Shown: positions 28,665 through 38,898, numbered from the stretch's first letter. The stretch: 64,000 nt of DNA from Streptococcus mitis (GCF_003943935.1 NZ_RJOB01000006.1:100661-164660), one strand, 5' to 3'. Made by a program: numbers and translations. Notes: a model not told the origin generated them from the sequence alone.

Positions 28665-29627
28665 ATGCCTAAGAAAATCCTTGTTTTACATACGGGTGGG
28701 ACTATTTCCATGCAGGCCGATGCTTCTGGCGCTGTTGTGACGAGTTCAGATAATCCCATGAACCATGTGTCCAATCCTCTTGAAGGAATCCAAGTCCACG
28801 CCTTGGACTTTTTTAACCTGCCAAGCCCTCATATCAAACCCAAGCATATGCTGGCCCTCTACCAAAAAATCAAAGAGGAAGCGGCTAACTACGATGGAGT
28901 GGTAATCACACACGGGACCGATACTTTAGAGGAAACAGCCTATTTCCTTGATACCATGGAGGTTCCCCATATGCCTATCGTTCTAACAGGGGCCATGCGC
29001 AGCTCCAACGAACTCGGCAGTGACGGGGTTTATAATTATCTGAGTGCTTTGCGGGTAGCTAGCGATGACAAGGCTGCTGACAAAGGAGTTTTGGTTGTTA
29101 TGAACGATGAAATCCACGCTGCCAAGTATGTCACCAAAACACATACGACCAACGTCAGCACCTTCCAGACTCCAACACACGGGCCACTTGGCCTCATCAT
29201 GAAACAGGAAATCCTCTACTTTAAAACAGCTGAACCTCGTGTCCGTTTTGACCTTGATCACATACAAGGCTTAGTCCCTATCATCTCTGCTTATGCTGGT
29301 ATGACAGATGAGCTGATTGATATGCTTGATTTGGAACAATTGGACGGTTTGATCATCCAAGCCTTCGGAGCTGGTAATATTCCCAAAGAAACGGCTCAAA
29401 AATTAGAAAGCCTTCTGCAAAAAGGAATCCCAGTCGCCCTGGTTTCACGATGCTTTAACGGTATCGCTGAGCCTGTTTATGCCTACCAAGGTGGGGGCGT
29501 ACAGTTGCAAAAATCTGGTGTCTTCTTTGTTAAAGAACTCAACGCCCAAAAAGCCCGCTTGAAACTCCTCATCGCCCTCAATGCCGGACTAACAGGACAG
29601 GATTTGAAAGACTATATGGAAGGCTAA
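28665..29627 (+). CDS. ansA: L-asparaginase (type I)
   Basis: A 320-residue hydrolase converting asparagine to aspartate and ammonia. Both catalytic threonine motifs are visible: LHTGGTISM near residue 12 and VVITHGTDTLEETAYFL near 85. No signal peptide, so it is cytosolic (AnsA type). The window also has asnA, so both making and breaking asparagine are represented. An unusual internal feature is the M-rich GAMRSSNELGSDG substrate loop, which is normal for the family. A BOX repeat follows the stop codon directly. Confidence 0.95.
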   Translation: MPKKILVLHTGGTISMQADASGAVVTSSDNPMNHVSNPLEGIQVHALDFFNLPSPHIKPKHMLALYQKIKEEAANYDGVVITHGTDTLEETAYFLDTMEVPHMPIVLTGAMRSSNELGSDGVYNYLSALRVASDDKAADKGVLVVMNDEIHAAKYVTKTHTTNVSTFQTPTHGPLGLIMKQEILYFKTAEPRVRFDLDHIQGLVPIISAYAGMTDELIDMLDLEQLDGLIIQAFGAGNIPKETAQKLESLLQKGIPVALVSRCFNGIAEPVYAYQGGGVQLQKSGVFFVKELNAQKARLKLLIALNAGLTGQDLKDYMEG

Positions 29628-29778
29628 TACTCTTCGAAAATCTCTTCAAACTATGTCAGCGTCGCCTTACAGTATGTATGGTTACTGACTGTGTCAGTTC
29701 TATCTACAACCTCAAAGCAGTGCTTGGAGTAACCTGCGGCTAGCTTCCTGGTTTGCTCTTTGATTTTCATTGCGTATA
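29628..29778 (-). repeat. BOX element
   Basis: Starts atactcttcgaaaatctctt and ends tgattttcattgcgtata, so it is reverse-oriented, with a boxB-like centre (ggttactgactgtgtcagtt). It separates the convergent ansA and ccpA genes. Confidence 0.9.
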
Positions 29779-29796
29779 ACTCCTTCTCTAGAAAAC

Positions 29797-29833
29797 AAAA
29801 TCAGGAAATCTTCACGATTCCCTGATTTTTTCT
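29797..29833 (-). terminator. Terminator of ccpA
   Basis: On the minus strand AAAATCAGGGAATC pairs with GATTTCCTGATTTT. The hairpin starts at the stop codon of ccpA and is AT-flanked on both sides, so it may also serve ansA. Confidence 0.8.
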
Positions 29834-30842
29834 ATTTCCGTTTTCGTGTTGAACGACGTTCTGTCAAACCATGAGGCAAGAGAACTTCACGTTCTTCCAA
29901 CTCTTCCTTGTGCATAATCTTAGTCAACATACGCATACTAATAGCACCAAGGTCATAAAGAGGTTGGGCAATAGTTGTCAAGTTTGGACGGGTAAAACGT
30001 GAGATTTGTGAATCATCACTAGTAATGATTTCAAACTCTTCCGGTACTGATACACCGTGGTCAGCCAAACCATTCAAGACACCTGCTGCCAATTCATCAC
30101 CGGTTACAACTGCTGCAGTTGCGTTTGATGAAATTAAACGCTCTGCCAAGGCATAGCCATCTTCATAAGTGTATTTAGACTCAAATACCAATCCTTCGCT
30201 ATAAGAAATACCTGCTTTTTTCAAGGCTTCCTTGTAGCCAACCAAACGAACCTTACCATTGATATCATCCACCAGTGGACCGCTAACAAAAGCAATGCGT
30301 TCATTTTCTTTAGCAAGGTAGGTCACTGCATCAATCGTAGCTTGTTTATAGTCAATATTAACACTTGGAAGTTGGTGTTCTACATCTACTGTTCCCGCAA
30401 GAACAACTGGTGTTCGAGATCGAGAAAACTCTGAACGAATTTTTTCAGTCAAGTGGTAACCCATAAAGATGATACCATCCACTTGCTTAGAAAACAGTGT
30501 ATTGACAACTGAAACTTCCTTGTCATCATCCTCATCACTGTTAGCAAGGACGATATTATACTTGTACATTTCAGCGATATCATCAATCCCCTTAGCAAGC
30601 GTTGAGAAATAACCATTAGTGATATTTGGGATCACGACACCGACAGTGGTTGTCTTTTTACTTGCAAGACCACGCGCTACGGCATTTGGACGGTAATCCA
30701 AACGATCAATCACCTCAAGCACTTTTTTACGAGTATTCTCTTTTACATTTTTATTGCCATTAACTACACGGCTAACCGTCGCCATTGAAACCCCTGCTTC
30801 ACGGGCGACATCATAAATCGTTACTGTATCGTCTGTATTCAT
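29832..30842 (-). CDS. ccpA: Catabolite control protein A
   Basis: LacI/GalR-family global regulator of carbon catabolite repression, 336 residues. The helix-turn-helix is at residues about 8-27 (VTIYDVAREAGVSMATVSRVVNG), with the hinge helix RPNAVARGLASKKT, then a periplasmic-binding-like domain with TTTVGVVIPNITNGYFSTLAKGI that binds HPr-Ser46-P. Two cre-like sequences lie upstream: one overlapping the -35 box and one in the leader, so autoregulation is likely. A third lies in the manLMN promoter 8 kb away. Its neighbour on the far side (DUF960 gene) is not the one I recall from pneumococcus. Confidence 0.96.
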   Translation of the reverse strand: MNTDDTVTIYDVAREAGVSMATVSRVVNGNKNVKENTRKKVLEVIDRLDYRPNAVARGLASKKTTTVGVVIPNITNGYFSTLAKGIDDIAEMYKYNIVLANSDEDDDKEVSVVNTLFSKQVDGIIFMGYHLTEKIRSEFSRSRTPVVLAGTVDVEHQLPSVNIDYKQATIDAVTYLAKENERIAFVSGPLVDDINGKVRLVGYKEALKKAGISYSEGLVFESKYTYEDGYALAERLISSNATAAVVTGDELAAGVLNGLADHGVSVPEEFEIITSDDSQISRFTRPNLTTIAQPLYDLGAISMRMLTKIMHKEELEEREVLLPHGLTERRSTRKRK

Positions 30843-30892
30843 TCCATTTCCTTTCTATATCATACCTCACGAGACTCCAAAAAAGAGACGGT

Positions 30893-30911
30893 ATGAAAAT
30901 TTCGTTTTCAT
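30893..30911 (+). promoter_or_regulatory. cre-like palindrome in the ccpA leader
   Basis: ATGAAAATTTCGTTTTCAT is nearly palindromic; read on the minus strand it matches WTGNAANCGNWNNCW at 14 of 15 positions. It lies downstream of the predicted ccpA transcription start. Confidence 0.5.
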
Positions 30912-30926
30912 GATTCTACTTATTCC

Positions 30927-30955
30927 ATTTTATCACTATTTGTAAACACTTTCAA
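30927..30955 (-). promoter_or_regulatory. ccpA promoter with overlapping cre site
   Basis: On the minus strand TTGAAA and TAAAAT are separated by 17 bases. The 15-mer TTGAAAGTGTTTACA (30955-30941) covers the -35 box and matches the cre consensus at 14 of 15 positions. Confidence 0.65.
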
Positions 30956-31079
30956 GCATTTTTTGAAGATTGTTTGAAAAAAATTTCATAGAAAACTATG
31001 TTTATGAAGAAAAAATCGCCTTTTCTTGATTTTTAATCCTATTTGCTGTATGATAAGGGAAAAGAAAGGGGGCAGAGAT

Positions 31080-31397
31080 ATGGCTTTTACTAATACCCAG
31101 ATGCGGTCTGCTAGTTTTGGTATTGTTACCAACTTGCCTGATGATGTCATTGACTCTTTTTGGTATATCATCGACCACTTCTTAAAAAATGTCTTTGAAC
31201 TGGAAGAAGAACTCGAGTTTCAATTACTCAATAACCAAGGAAAAATTACCTTCCACTTTTCAAGTCAACACCTCCCTACAGCCATTGATTTTGACTTCAA
31301 CCATCCCTTTGACCCTCTTTATCCGCCAAGAGTACTGGTTTTAGACATGGATGGTAGAGAAACTATCCTTCTCCCAGAAGAAAACGACCTATTTTAA
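31080..31397 (+). CDS. DUF960 family protein
   Basis: A 105-residue soluble protein opening MAFTNTQMRSASFGIVTNLPDDVIDSFWYIID, characteristic of the DUF960 family of Firmicutes; function unknown. The ATG at 31080 is preceded by AAGGGGGCAGAG; in-frame methionines further upstream lack a ribosome-binding site. It converges on folBK and shares a bidirectional terminator with it. It appears to be the first gene of the block transplanted next to ccpA (see findings). Confidence 0.82.
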   Translation: MAFTNTQMRSASFGIVTNLPDDVIDSFWYIIDHFLKNVFELEEELEFQLLNNQGKITFHFSSQHLPTAIDFDFNHPFDPLYPPRVLVLDMDGRETILLPEENDLF

Positions 31398-31443
31398 AAA
31401 CTCTAGCCTTCAGTTACAAACGACTGAAAACTAGAGTTTTTTC
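31396..31443. terminator. Bidirectional terminator between DUF960 gene and folBK
   Basis: AAAAACTCTAG and CTAGAGTTTTTT pair around an inner CAGT..ACTG hairpin, with A and T tracts on both sides. Confidence 0.85.
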
Positions 31444-32255
31444 TATTTTTTCAAAGCATTATACAAGTTGCGAATAGGTTGCTTTAATGTCGGATGGATA
31501 AAATGAGGCGCAATTTCTTGTAGAGACTCAAGAACAAAAAGGCGTTCCGCTATGTAAGGATGAGGCAAGATAAGCTTGTCTGTATAAATGACCTGATCCT
31601 CCACAAAGAGCAAGTCCAAATCAATCAAACGAGGTCCCCAATGCACTTCTCTAACTCGTCCCAGCTCTGCCTCAATAGCCAACAAGGTTTCTAACAAGAC
31701 TGGTGCGGGCAACCAGGTTTCCACCTCAACCACTTGATTGGCAAAGCTATCCTGCTCCACTCCACCCCAAGGCTCCGTCGCTAAGACACTGGACTCTTTG
31801 AGAATATGTATGCCACGAGCTCGCAGTTTGTCAATGGCTTGCTCCAAGTTCGCTTGCTTATCCCCCATATTGCTCCCTAGGGCGATAAAGGCCCGTTGCT
31901 TACGACGATGAATAGTCACCGAACAAGTATCTAGTGGCAAATGCACTGGCGCCCAAGGTTTTTTCAGTTCCAACTTAATTTCTTGGACAAGAGGATAGGT
32001 CTCAAAAGTACGTTCTACCAACTTGTAAGCTACCGTTTCAATCAGGTCCTCAGTTTTTTCCTGAAACCAAGACGTCCACTGCTGACACAATTCTCCATAA
32101 TGAACAGAGGCCGTTAAATCCAAGTCTGTAGCCGCCTTGGTCATATCATAGGATAGGATGGCTGAAACGACAAACTTCTGCCCCAATTCTTTCTCACTAG
32201 GGAACAGACCATGATAGGCAAAAATTTCCAAATCTTTAATCTGCAATTGATCCAT
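31443..32255 (-). CDS. folBK: Bifunctional dihydroneopterin aldolase / HPPK (SulD)
   Basis: A 270-residue fusion for two consecutive steps of folate synthesis. Residues 1-120 are dihydroneopterin aldolase ([20 protein letters not shown]). Residues about 125-270 are hydroxymethyl-dihydropterin pyrophosphokinase ([20 protein letters not shown], then [12 protein letters not shown] with the metal-binding aspartates, and [13 protein letters not shown]). This fusion, called SulD, is characteristic of pneumococcus and relatives. It follows folE but is separated from it by a BOX repeat and a perfect hairpin with a T-tail, so its expression may be lower than, or independent of, the upstream genes. Confidence 0.95.
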   Translation of the reverse strand: MDQLQIKDLEIFAYHGLFPSEKELGQKFVVSAILSYDMTKAATDLDLTASVHYGELCQQWTSWFQEKTEDLIETVAYKLVERTFETYPLVQEIKLELKKPWAPVHLPLDTCSVTIHRRKQRAFIALGSNMGDKQANLEQAIDKLRARGIHILKESSVLATEPWGGVEQDSFANQVVEVETWLPAPVLLETLLAIEAELGRVREVHWGPRLIDLDLLFVEDQVIYTDKLILPHPYIAERLFVLESLQEIAPHFIHPTLKQPIRNLYNALKK

Positions 32256-32269
32256 AATGATTCCTTTCT

Positions 32270-32293
32270 AGAAAAATCCGCTTGAAGCGGATT
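32270..32293 (-). terminator. Hairpin between folE and folBK
   Basis: On the minus strand AATCCGCTTCAAGCGGATT is a perfect palindrome followed by TTTTCT, ending about 15 bases before the folBK ATG. It looks like an intrinsic terminator or attenuator inside the folate cluster. Confidence 0.7.
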
Positions 32294-32298
32294 CTTTT

Positions 32299-32415
32299 TA
32301 TACTCAATGAAAATCAAAGTGCAAACTAGGAAGCTAGCCGCAGGCTGCTCAAAACACTGTTTTGAGGTTGCAGATGGAAGCTGATGTGGTTTGAATTTGA
32401 TTTTCGAAGAGTATT
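32299..32415 (+). repeat. BOX element (short type)
   Basis: Runs from tatactcaatgaaaatcaaa to ttttcgaagagtatta without a boxB module. It is inserted between folE and folBK. Confidence 0.9.
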
Positions 32416-32968
32416 ATAGTCCCATTAAACGATAAGCCTGATCTCGGAGGTCCTTATCTGTTTCAAATAGACCACGAGCTACTGTCGTCAAGGTTGCAGT
32501 GCCTGGTTTTCTGACACCACGCATACTCATACACATATGTTCCGCCTCAATGACAACAAAGGTTCCTTTAGCACCTAGATAGTCCATCAATGCATCGGCC
32601 ACTTCGATATTCAAACGTTCTTGAATTTGTGGTTTTTTAGAATAAACTTCAACCGTACGGGCTAGCTTAGACAGGCCTGCCACACGGCCATCTGGAATGT
32701 AGGCAATATGCGCTTTCCCATAAAATGGCAAAAAGTGGTGTTCACACATGGTGTGGAAAACGATATCCTTTTCTACCACCATATTATCGTCGATAATCTC
32801 AAAGGATTTTGACAAATGTTCCTCCGCTGTTTGACCAAGACCTGAAAAAATCTCTTGGTACATACGAGCGACACGAGCAGGTGTTTCCTGCAAGCCCTCG
32901 CGGTTAACGTCCTCTCCTACAGCCTCGATAATCATTTTTACAGCTGTTTCAATCTTTTGTGTATCCAT
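32414..32968 (-). CDS. folE: GTP cyclohydrolase I (SulC)
   Basis: A 184-residue enzyme for the first step of pterin and folate synthesis: GTP to dihydroneopterin triphosphate plus formate. The zinc site is in [17 protein letters not shown] and [12 protein letters not shown], with [11 protein letters not shown] as a further family block. The ATG overlaps the end of folC by 20 bases, so both are coupled. Its stop codon touches the boxC end of a BOX repeat (GAGTATTATAG). Confidence 0.96.
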   Translation of the reverse strand: MDTQKIETAVKMIIEAVGEDVNREGLQETPARVARMYQEIFSGLGQTAEEHLSKSFEIIDDNMVVEKDIVFHTMCEHHFLPFYGKAHIAYIPDGRVAGLSKLARTVEVYSKKPQIQERLNIEVADALMDYLGAKGTFVVIEAEHMCMSMRGVRKPGTATLTTVARGLFETDKDLRDQAYRLMGL

Positions 32969-34271
32969 TTTCGTTCTTCCTCTCCATCAGATAAGCTCTC
33001 ACTTGGCTCAAGAAATACAAGGAACCTGTGACAATCCTAACTATTTGTTTCTCTTCTGTTTTATCTATCAATTTCTGCTCTAGAAAATCCTGCCAACTTT
33101 GGTAGCTGAGATTTCTAGACTTGGCTGTCTCTTTCAGCAAGCTTTCATCAGTCGCCCGACTGTCGTCAAAATGTGTCAGAGTAAGCTCGGTATCTGGCAT
33201 GGCCTCCAGCAAGTCCAACATATCCTCCAAAGCCTTGGTTTTGATACAGGTAAAGAGGATTTCCTTATGATAATCTGCAAAGCGTTCTTGCAAGGTTGTC
33301 AATAAAGCCTTGATAGCATGAGGATTGTGGGCTCCATCCAAAATCATCAAGGGGTCTCGAGACACAACCTCCAAACGCCCATGCCAACTTGTTTCTTCCA
33401 AGGCCTGAGCAAGCAAGCCATTGCTTGCTAGTTCTCGCCCATCTTCTTGACAAAAAGTATCAAGCAAAGCTAGGGCCATCCCAGCATTCTCTATCTGGTG
33501 CAAACCAAGTAAACCTGTCTGAAAACGACCTTGTCTAACAGAACTGGTATAATCAAAGACTTCTCCCGTTACCACACTCTCTTGGTGACTAACTTGATAA
33601 TCTTTCCCATAGGCAAGTCTCGGTGCATTTTTATCTTCTGCAATAGAGTCAATCACAGCTAGCGCTTCTGGAGCGATACGGCCTGTCACCAAGGAAATAC
33701 CTTGTTTGATAATACCAGCTTTCTGCTCTGCTATGGCTTCCAAGGTGTCTCCAAGTAGGGCTACATGGTCCAATCCAATGGTCGTAATGCCTGTCAAAAT
33801 GGGCTGGCAGACATTGGTACTATCCAAAAGTCCGCCCATACCGACTTCCATGATGGCCACGTCTACTTGCTCTGAGGCAAAGTAATCATAGGCTATAGCT
33901 GTGATGATCTCAAACTCGGTTGTTCTCTGCAAATTAGCGGCCGCTCCCCCCTCCAGCAAAGACTGATAGTCTGCCATGAGGGCTTCTAGTCTAGCCTCTG
34001 GGACAGATTCCCCATTGATGCTAATCTGCTCTGTGTAATGAATGAGATAGGGCGAGCTGAAAACACCAACTCTCAGCCCTAGCTTTTCTAGCATATTTTT
34101 CAAAAAAGCAATGGTAGACCCCTTGCCATTGGTTCCTCCAATATGGATGACCTTGAGTTTGAGATGGGGATTGCCACGCAAGGCTAATAGTTCCACCATG
34201 CGTTCCAAGCCAAAATGCGGTTGGTCGGTCCGATAGTGGGCAATCCACTGATTATTTTCAATTTCTTTCAT
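32949..34271 (-). CDS. folC: Dihydrofolate synthase / folylpolyglutamate synthase (SulB)
   Basis: A 440-residue ATP-dependent ligase that adds glutamate to dihydropteroate and folates. The Mur-ligase-like P-loop is [19 protein letters not shown]; further motifs are [36 protein letters not shown] and [13 protein letters not shown]. The ATG begins directly after the folP stop (TAAG ATG region), and folE overlaps its 3' end, giving a compact folP-folC-folE unit. Confidence 0.95.
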   Translation of the reverse strand: MKEIENNQWIAHYRTDQPHFGLERMVELLALRGNPHLKLKVIHIGGTNGKGSTIAFLKNMLEKLGLRVGVFSSPYLIHYTEQISINGESVPEARLEALMADYQSLLEGGAAANLQRTTEFEIITAIAYDYFASEQVDVAIMEVGMGGLLDSTNVCQPILTGITTIGLDHVALLGDTLEAIAEQKAGIIKQGISLVTGRIAPEALAVIDSIAEDKNAPRLAYGKDYQVSHQESVVTGEVFDYTSSVRQGRFQTGLLGLHQIENAGMALALLDTFCQEDGRELASNGLLAQALEETSWHGRLEVVSRDPLMILDGAHNPHAIKALLTTLQERFADYHKEILFTCIKTKALEDMLDLLEAMPDTELTLTHFDDSRATDESLLKETAKSRNLSYQSWQDFLEQKLIDKTEEKQIVRIVTGSLYFLSQVRAYLMERKNENGYTKD

Positions 34272-34272
34272 C

Positions 34273-35259
<987 letters not shown>

Positions 35260-35274
35260 CTATTTTACCATAAA

Positions 35275-35310
35275 AAGAAAAAGATGGACACGATTGAATT
35301 CATCTTTTTC
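35275..35310 (-). terminator. Terminator of the CPBP protease gene
   Basis: GAAAAAGATG and CATCTTTTTC pair around a 14-base AT-rich loop, followed by TTTTTAT on the minus strand. Confidence 0.7.
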
Positions 35311-35343
35311 CCAGTAGAAACAAGTAAGCAATTGTCAAAAATC

Positions 35344-36054
35344 TTAAACAGAAAGCCCTAATGTCCGACTCATGATCACCACAAGAGCCAACAAACAGAA
35401 AGCAACCCCATTCACAATCATGTGAAGTAAGATAGACATTTCCAAACGTTGGGTCTTGTAAGCCGTCCAAGACAGAACGATCGACATACCTCCATAAATC
35501 AATAAAGAAGGTAAATTACTTGGTTGATGCAATAAAGCAAACACAATCGCACCAACTACAAATCCCCAGTTCTCCTTGCCTCGGAAAATCTTTTTAGGAA
35601 CAATCCCACGGCACAAGATTTCCTCACAAATCGGAGCAAGCAAGGCTAGCAAGAAGAAACTGGAAATCAGAGAACTATGCTGAACCATATCGTTAATCTG
35701 AGACTGATTACTTGTTGTCGTCTCATTTGACAGTTGTAACAAGATAGAACCAAGTATATTTGAACAGATAATGACTAAATAACTCAAGCCCAAACGTGCC
35801 AAATCCTTAGCTCTAAAAAAAGAAAAATTAAAACTTGCTAACTGCGTTTTACGAGCTCCAATGATAAATAGTGCCAGAACCACAATTGAAATACCAGCAA
35901 CTATCAGCCCTGACTGTAACAGTGGTACTTCATGTAAAGCTAAAATTGCAGTAACTGCTAAAGGAATCTGATATAAAATTGTCGCTAACAAAAAGACCAA
36001 AAGCCAACCTGCACGATTCAACAATTCTTTCCACATACTTTTCCCTTTCATCAC
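35344..36054 (-). CDS. CPBP family intramembrane glutamic endopeptidase
   Basis: A 236-residue membrane protein of the CAAX-protease/bacteriocin-processing (CPBP, Abi) family. Conserved motifs: EEILCRG (EExxxR-like) at about residue 149, FALLHQPSNLPS and the C-terminal LLHMIVNGVAF, the usual Glu, His and Asn active-site residues. The natural substrate is unknown; some family members confer bacteriocin self-immunity, but no bacteriocin genes are adjacent. AAGGAG is seven bases before the first of two adjacent ATGs. It lies downstream of the purine permease gene, separated by a terminator. Confidence 0.86.
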   Translation of the reverse strand: MMKGKSMWKELLNRAGWLLVFLLATILYQIPLAVTAILALHEVPLLQSGLIVAGISIVVLALFIIGARKTQLASFNFSFFRAKDLARLGLSYLVIICSNILGSILLQLSNETTTSNQSQINDMVQHSSLISSFFLLALLAPICEEILCRGIVPKKIFRGKENWGFVVGAIVFALLHQPSNLPSLLIYGGMSIVLSWTAYKTQRLEMSILLHMIVNGVAFCLLALVVIMSRTLGLSV

Positions 36055-36070
36055 CTATCTCCTTTATATT

Positions 36071-36091
36071 AAAAAAGGGGGAAAATCCCCC
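36071..36091 (-). terminator. Terminator of the purine permease gene
   Basis: GGGGG and CCCCC pair around ATTTT, followed by TTTTTTAAT on the minus strand. Confidence 0.85.
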
Positions 36092-36103
36092 TGGGTAATT
36101 CTA

Positions 36104-37522
36104 TTATAGGGCCATGCTGATGTAGTTAAGGATAAACAAGGCATCCAAAATCCAAATCATGACATGAACATCTTTAGCTTGACCTTTGACAAGCTTAGTC
36201 AAAGTGTAAGTCAAGAAACCAACTGCAATCCCTTGAGTTATAGAGTAGCTGAATCCCATAAAGATAGATGTAAAGAAGGCAGGAACTGCTTCAGACATAT
36301 CGTCCCAATGGATATTTTTCAAGCTAGCCAACATCATAATCCCAACGATAATCAAGATTGGAGCTGTAGCGGCTGTTGGTACAATCGCTAGAAGTGGGCT
36401 AAAGAAGCTTGAAATTGCAAAACAGATTGCCACAACCAAGGCTGTCAAACCAGTACGTCCACCTGCACCGATACCAGCAGCAGACTCAACATAAGTCGTT
36501 ACGTTTGAAGTACCTGCGATGGCACCAATTGAAGTACCAATCAAGTCAGAGTAAAGAGCCTTGTCTAACTTAGCTGATTGATGATTTTCACCATTTGTCG
36601 CTACAATACCAACTTTTTCACCTGTACCGATCAAGGTACCAATCGTGTCAAAAATATCTGTCAATGAGAAGGCAAGAATGGCCATCAGAGTTTCAGGCAA
36701 GCGCGCTGTATCTGAAATCAAAGCTCCTAAACCTTCTGAACCAAGAGCTGCACCAAAGACTGTCTTCAAGTCTTCAAAGGCTGCACCAACATGGTTATTA
36801 GCAAAATCGATACTAGACAAATCTACCAAACCAACTGCAATAGCAAGAACAGTTGTTGTCAAGATAGAGAGGATAATTCCTCCTTTAATTCCTTTGATAA
36901 CAAAGAAGATTGTGATAGCAAGTCCTGCAAGAGCCACCAAAACAGCTGGATTATTAAAGCTGACCAAGCCTGGAACTGCTGACGCATTTGCTGTAATCGC
37001 TGCTTGAGCCTTGTCAGCCCCTTCTCCTGCAACCGTGTAGTTCCCTGGATCAATAGAGAATTTCAAAAGTCCAGCATTCTTAATTCCCACGTAGGCAAGA
37101 AAGACACCGATACCAGCTGAAATTGCTGAGCGAAGGGCATTTGGAATCGATTCAATGATCATTTTACGAACATTTGTTAAGGTAATAATCAATGAGATAA
37201 CCCCACAGATGAAGACCATAGCCAAGGCTTCTTGCCATGAATAACCGAGTCCAAATACGACTGTAAAGGTAAAGAAGGCATTGAGTCCCATACCTGGCGC
37301 TTGAGCATATGGCAAGTTAGCATAGAAGGCCATCATCAAGGTACCAGCAACTGCACCAATAATCGTGGCTAGGAAGACACCCTGAGCAGGCATTCCTGTT
37401 TGCGAAAGAATTTGTGGGTTTACAAAGAGAATATAACTCATTGCAAAGAAAGTTGTTAAACCAGCGAGAACCTCTGTACGAACGTCTGTACCGTTCTCTT
37501 TTAGTTTAAATAATTTGTCCAT
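36104..37522 (-). CDS. Nucleobase permease, AzgA/PbuG (NCS2) family
   Basis: A 472-residue transporter with about 13 membrane helices, likely importing guanine, hypoxanthine or adenine. AzgA/PbuG hallmarks: TEVLAGLTTFFAMSYILFVNPQIL at the N-terminus, PGMGLNAFFTFTVVFGLGYSW, DIFDTIGTLIGTG and TSNVTTYVESAAGIGAGGRTGLTALV. The ATG at 37522 (MDKLFKLKENGTDVRTE) has AAAAGGAGATTGATA upstream and is the usual family start. The promoter is canonical and a PurBox-like motif lies just downstream of the -10 box, which suggests PurR control. No purine riboswitch is visible in the short leader. Confidence 0.9.
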   Translation of the reverse strand: MDKLFKLKENGTDVRTEVLAGLTTFFAMSYILFVNPQILSQTGMPAQGVFLATIIGAVAGTLMMAFYANLPYAQAPGMGLNAFFTFTVVFGLGYSWQEALAMVFICGVISLIITLTNVRKMIIESIPNALRSAISAGIGVFLAYVGIKNAGLLKFSIDPGNYTVAGEGADKAQAAITANASAVPGLVSFNNPAVLVALAGLAITIFFVIKGIKGGIILSILTTTVLAIAVGLVDLSSIDFANNHVGAAFEDLKTVFGAALGSEGLGALISDTARLPETLMAILAFSLTDIFDTIGTLIGTGEKVGIVATNGENHQSAKLDKALYSDLIGTSIGAIAGTSNVTTYVESAAGIGAGGRTGLTALVVAICFAISSFFSPLLAIVPTAATAPILIIVGIMMLASLKNIHWDDMSEAVPAFFTSIFMGFSYSITQGIAVGFLTYTLTKLVKGQAKDVHVMIWILDALFILNYISMAL

Positions 37523-37540
37523 TATCAATCTCCTTTTAAT

Positions 37541-37553
37541 TTTTACGAACAAT
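37541..37553 (+). promoter_or_regulatory. PurBox-like operator at the purine permease gene
   Basis: TTTTACGAACAAT matches the PurBox consensus AWWWCCGAACWWT at 11 of 13 positions and shares ACGAACAWT with the motif at purR. It begins about 7 bases after the -10 box, a position suited to repression. Confidence 0.45.
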
Positions 37554-37559
37554 AATAGA

Positions 37560-37588
37560 ATTATATCATTTATCATTCACTTTTTCAA
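37560..37588 (-). promoter_or_regulatory. Promoter of the purine permease gene
   Basis: TTGAAA and TATAAT on the minus strand separated by 17 bases, about 40 bases before the ATG. Confidence 0.8.
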
Positions 37589-37711
37589 TATCTTTGTTTG
37601 ATTTATTTAAGAATTTGATGAAATTTCATTTTTTGTTTCGAATCTGCTTTTCTGCCTGCTTTCTGCTATAATAGTAGACATCTTATCTGAAAAGACACTA
37701 GAAAGGTCCCT

Positions 37712-38524
37712 ATGACGAAGAAAATTATTGCAGTTGATTTGGATGGAACCCTGCTCAACTCAGACAGTCAGATTTCTGACTTTACCAAAGAAACCATTAA
37801 AAAAGTTTCTGAAAAAGGGCATCAGGTTATTATTACGACTGGTCGCCCTTACCGCATGTCAAAAGATTTCTACCATGAACTAGGCTTAGACACTCCTATG
37901 ATTAATTTCAACGGCTCCCTTACCCATTTACCAGACCAAGTTTGGGACTTTGAAAAGTGTTTGACCGTAGACAAAAAATATCTGCTAGATATGGTTCAAC
38001 GTTCAGAAGATATTCAAGCCGATTTTATCGCTGGAGAATATCGTAAAAAATTCTATATTACAAATCCTAATGAAGAAATTGCCAATCCCAAACTATTTGG
38101 TGTAGAAGCTTTCCAGCCTGAAGATCAATTCCAGCCTGAATTGGTGACCAAGGATCCTAACTGTATTCTGTTACAGACCAGAGCCAGTGACAAGTATGCC
38201 CTAGCAAAAGAAATGAACGCCTTCTACCAGCATCAACTTTCTATTAATACCTGGGGAGGTCCCCTCAATATCCTTGAATGTACCCCAAAAGGAATCAATA
38301 AGGCCTTCGCTTTAGACTACTTGCTCAAGGTAATAAACCGTGACAAAAAGGATTTGATCGCCTTTGGAGATGAACACAATGATACCGAAATGCTAGCTTT
38401 TGCTGGAAAGGGTTATGCCATGAAAAATGCCAATCCTGAGCTACTCCCCTATGCAGATGAGCAAATCTCACTGACCAATGACCAAGATGGGGTTGCCAAA
38501 ACCCTACAAGACTTATTCTTATAA
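37712..38524 (+). CDS. Cof-type HAD-IIB phosphatase
   Basis: A 270-residue HAD-superfamily hydrolase. Motif I is IIAVDLDGTLLNSDSQ, motif II VIITTGRPYRM, motif III is in the ECTPKGINKAFAL region, and motif IV is IAFGDEHNDTEMLAFAG. The Cof subfamily acts on sugar phosphates, nucleotides or pyridoxal phosphate; specificity cannot be read. A TATAAT lies 40 bases upstream of the ATG and GAAAGGTCCC is the ribosome-binding site. It is followed by a BOX repeat and a perfect hairpin terminator. Confidence 0.92.
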   Translation: MTKKIIAVDLDGTLLNSDSQISDFTKETIKKVSEKGHQVIITTGRPYRMSKDFYHELGLDTPMINFNGSLTHLPDQVWDFEKCLTVDKKYLLDMVQRSEDIQADFIAGEYRKKFYITNPNEEIANPKLFGVEAFQPEDQFQPELVTKDPNCILLQTRASDKYALAKEMNAFYQHQLSINTWGGPLNILECTPKGINKAFALDYLLKVINRDKKDLIAFGDEHNDTEMLAFAGKGYAMKNANPELLPYADEQISLTNDQDGVAKTLQDLFL

Positions 38525-38532
38525 CCTATACT

Positions 38533-38685
38533 GATACTCAATGAAAATCAAAGAGCAAACTAGGAAGCTAGCCGTAGGTTGCTCAAAGCACTGCTTTGAG
38601 GTTGTAGATGAAACTGACGAAGTCAGTAACATATATATACGGCAAGGCGAAGCTGACGTAGTTTGAAGAGATTTTCGAAGAGTAT
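38533..38685 (+). repeat. BOX element (boxA-B-C)
   Basis: Runs from atactcaatgaaaatcaaag to gattttcgaagagtat and contains one gatgaaactgacgaagtcag boxB module. It lies between the Cof phosphatase gene and its terminator hairpin. Confidence 0.92.
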
Positions 38686-38705
38686 GACCAGCTTGCGAGC
38701 TGGTC
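38686..38705 (+). terminator. Hairpin terminator after the BOX repeat
   Basis: GACCAGCT-TGCG-AGCTGGTC is a perfect 8-bp stem followed by TTTG. Confidence 0.75.
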
Positions 38706-38898
38706 TTTGTGTTCTTTTCACAGTCTCATCAACCGCTTAATCGATTGTTCTACTTATTGCCTCCAAAACATTGGAAAAGGTTTTTTACGATATATTTCAC
38801 ATATAAATACAAGAGAGCTCGTCATACTCGACTCTGTTGACATAAAATCAATCCAGTCCTATTGTCCCTGTTCTCGGCCAATATCAAGGAGGATAGCT

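Noticed and set aside
37523..37711. Purine riboswitch before the nucleobase permease gene
   Set aside because: The transcribed leader is only about 35 bases and lacks the conserved junction motifs.
38707..38898. 64-codon N-terminal extension of the adhA remnant
   Set aside because: The dehydrogenase N-terminus begins at the ATG at 38899, which has its own AAGGAGG; the upstream sequence has no recognisable protein character.
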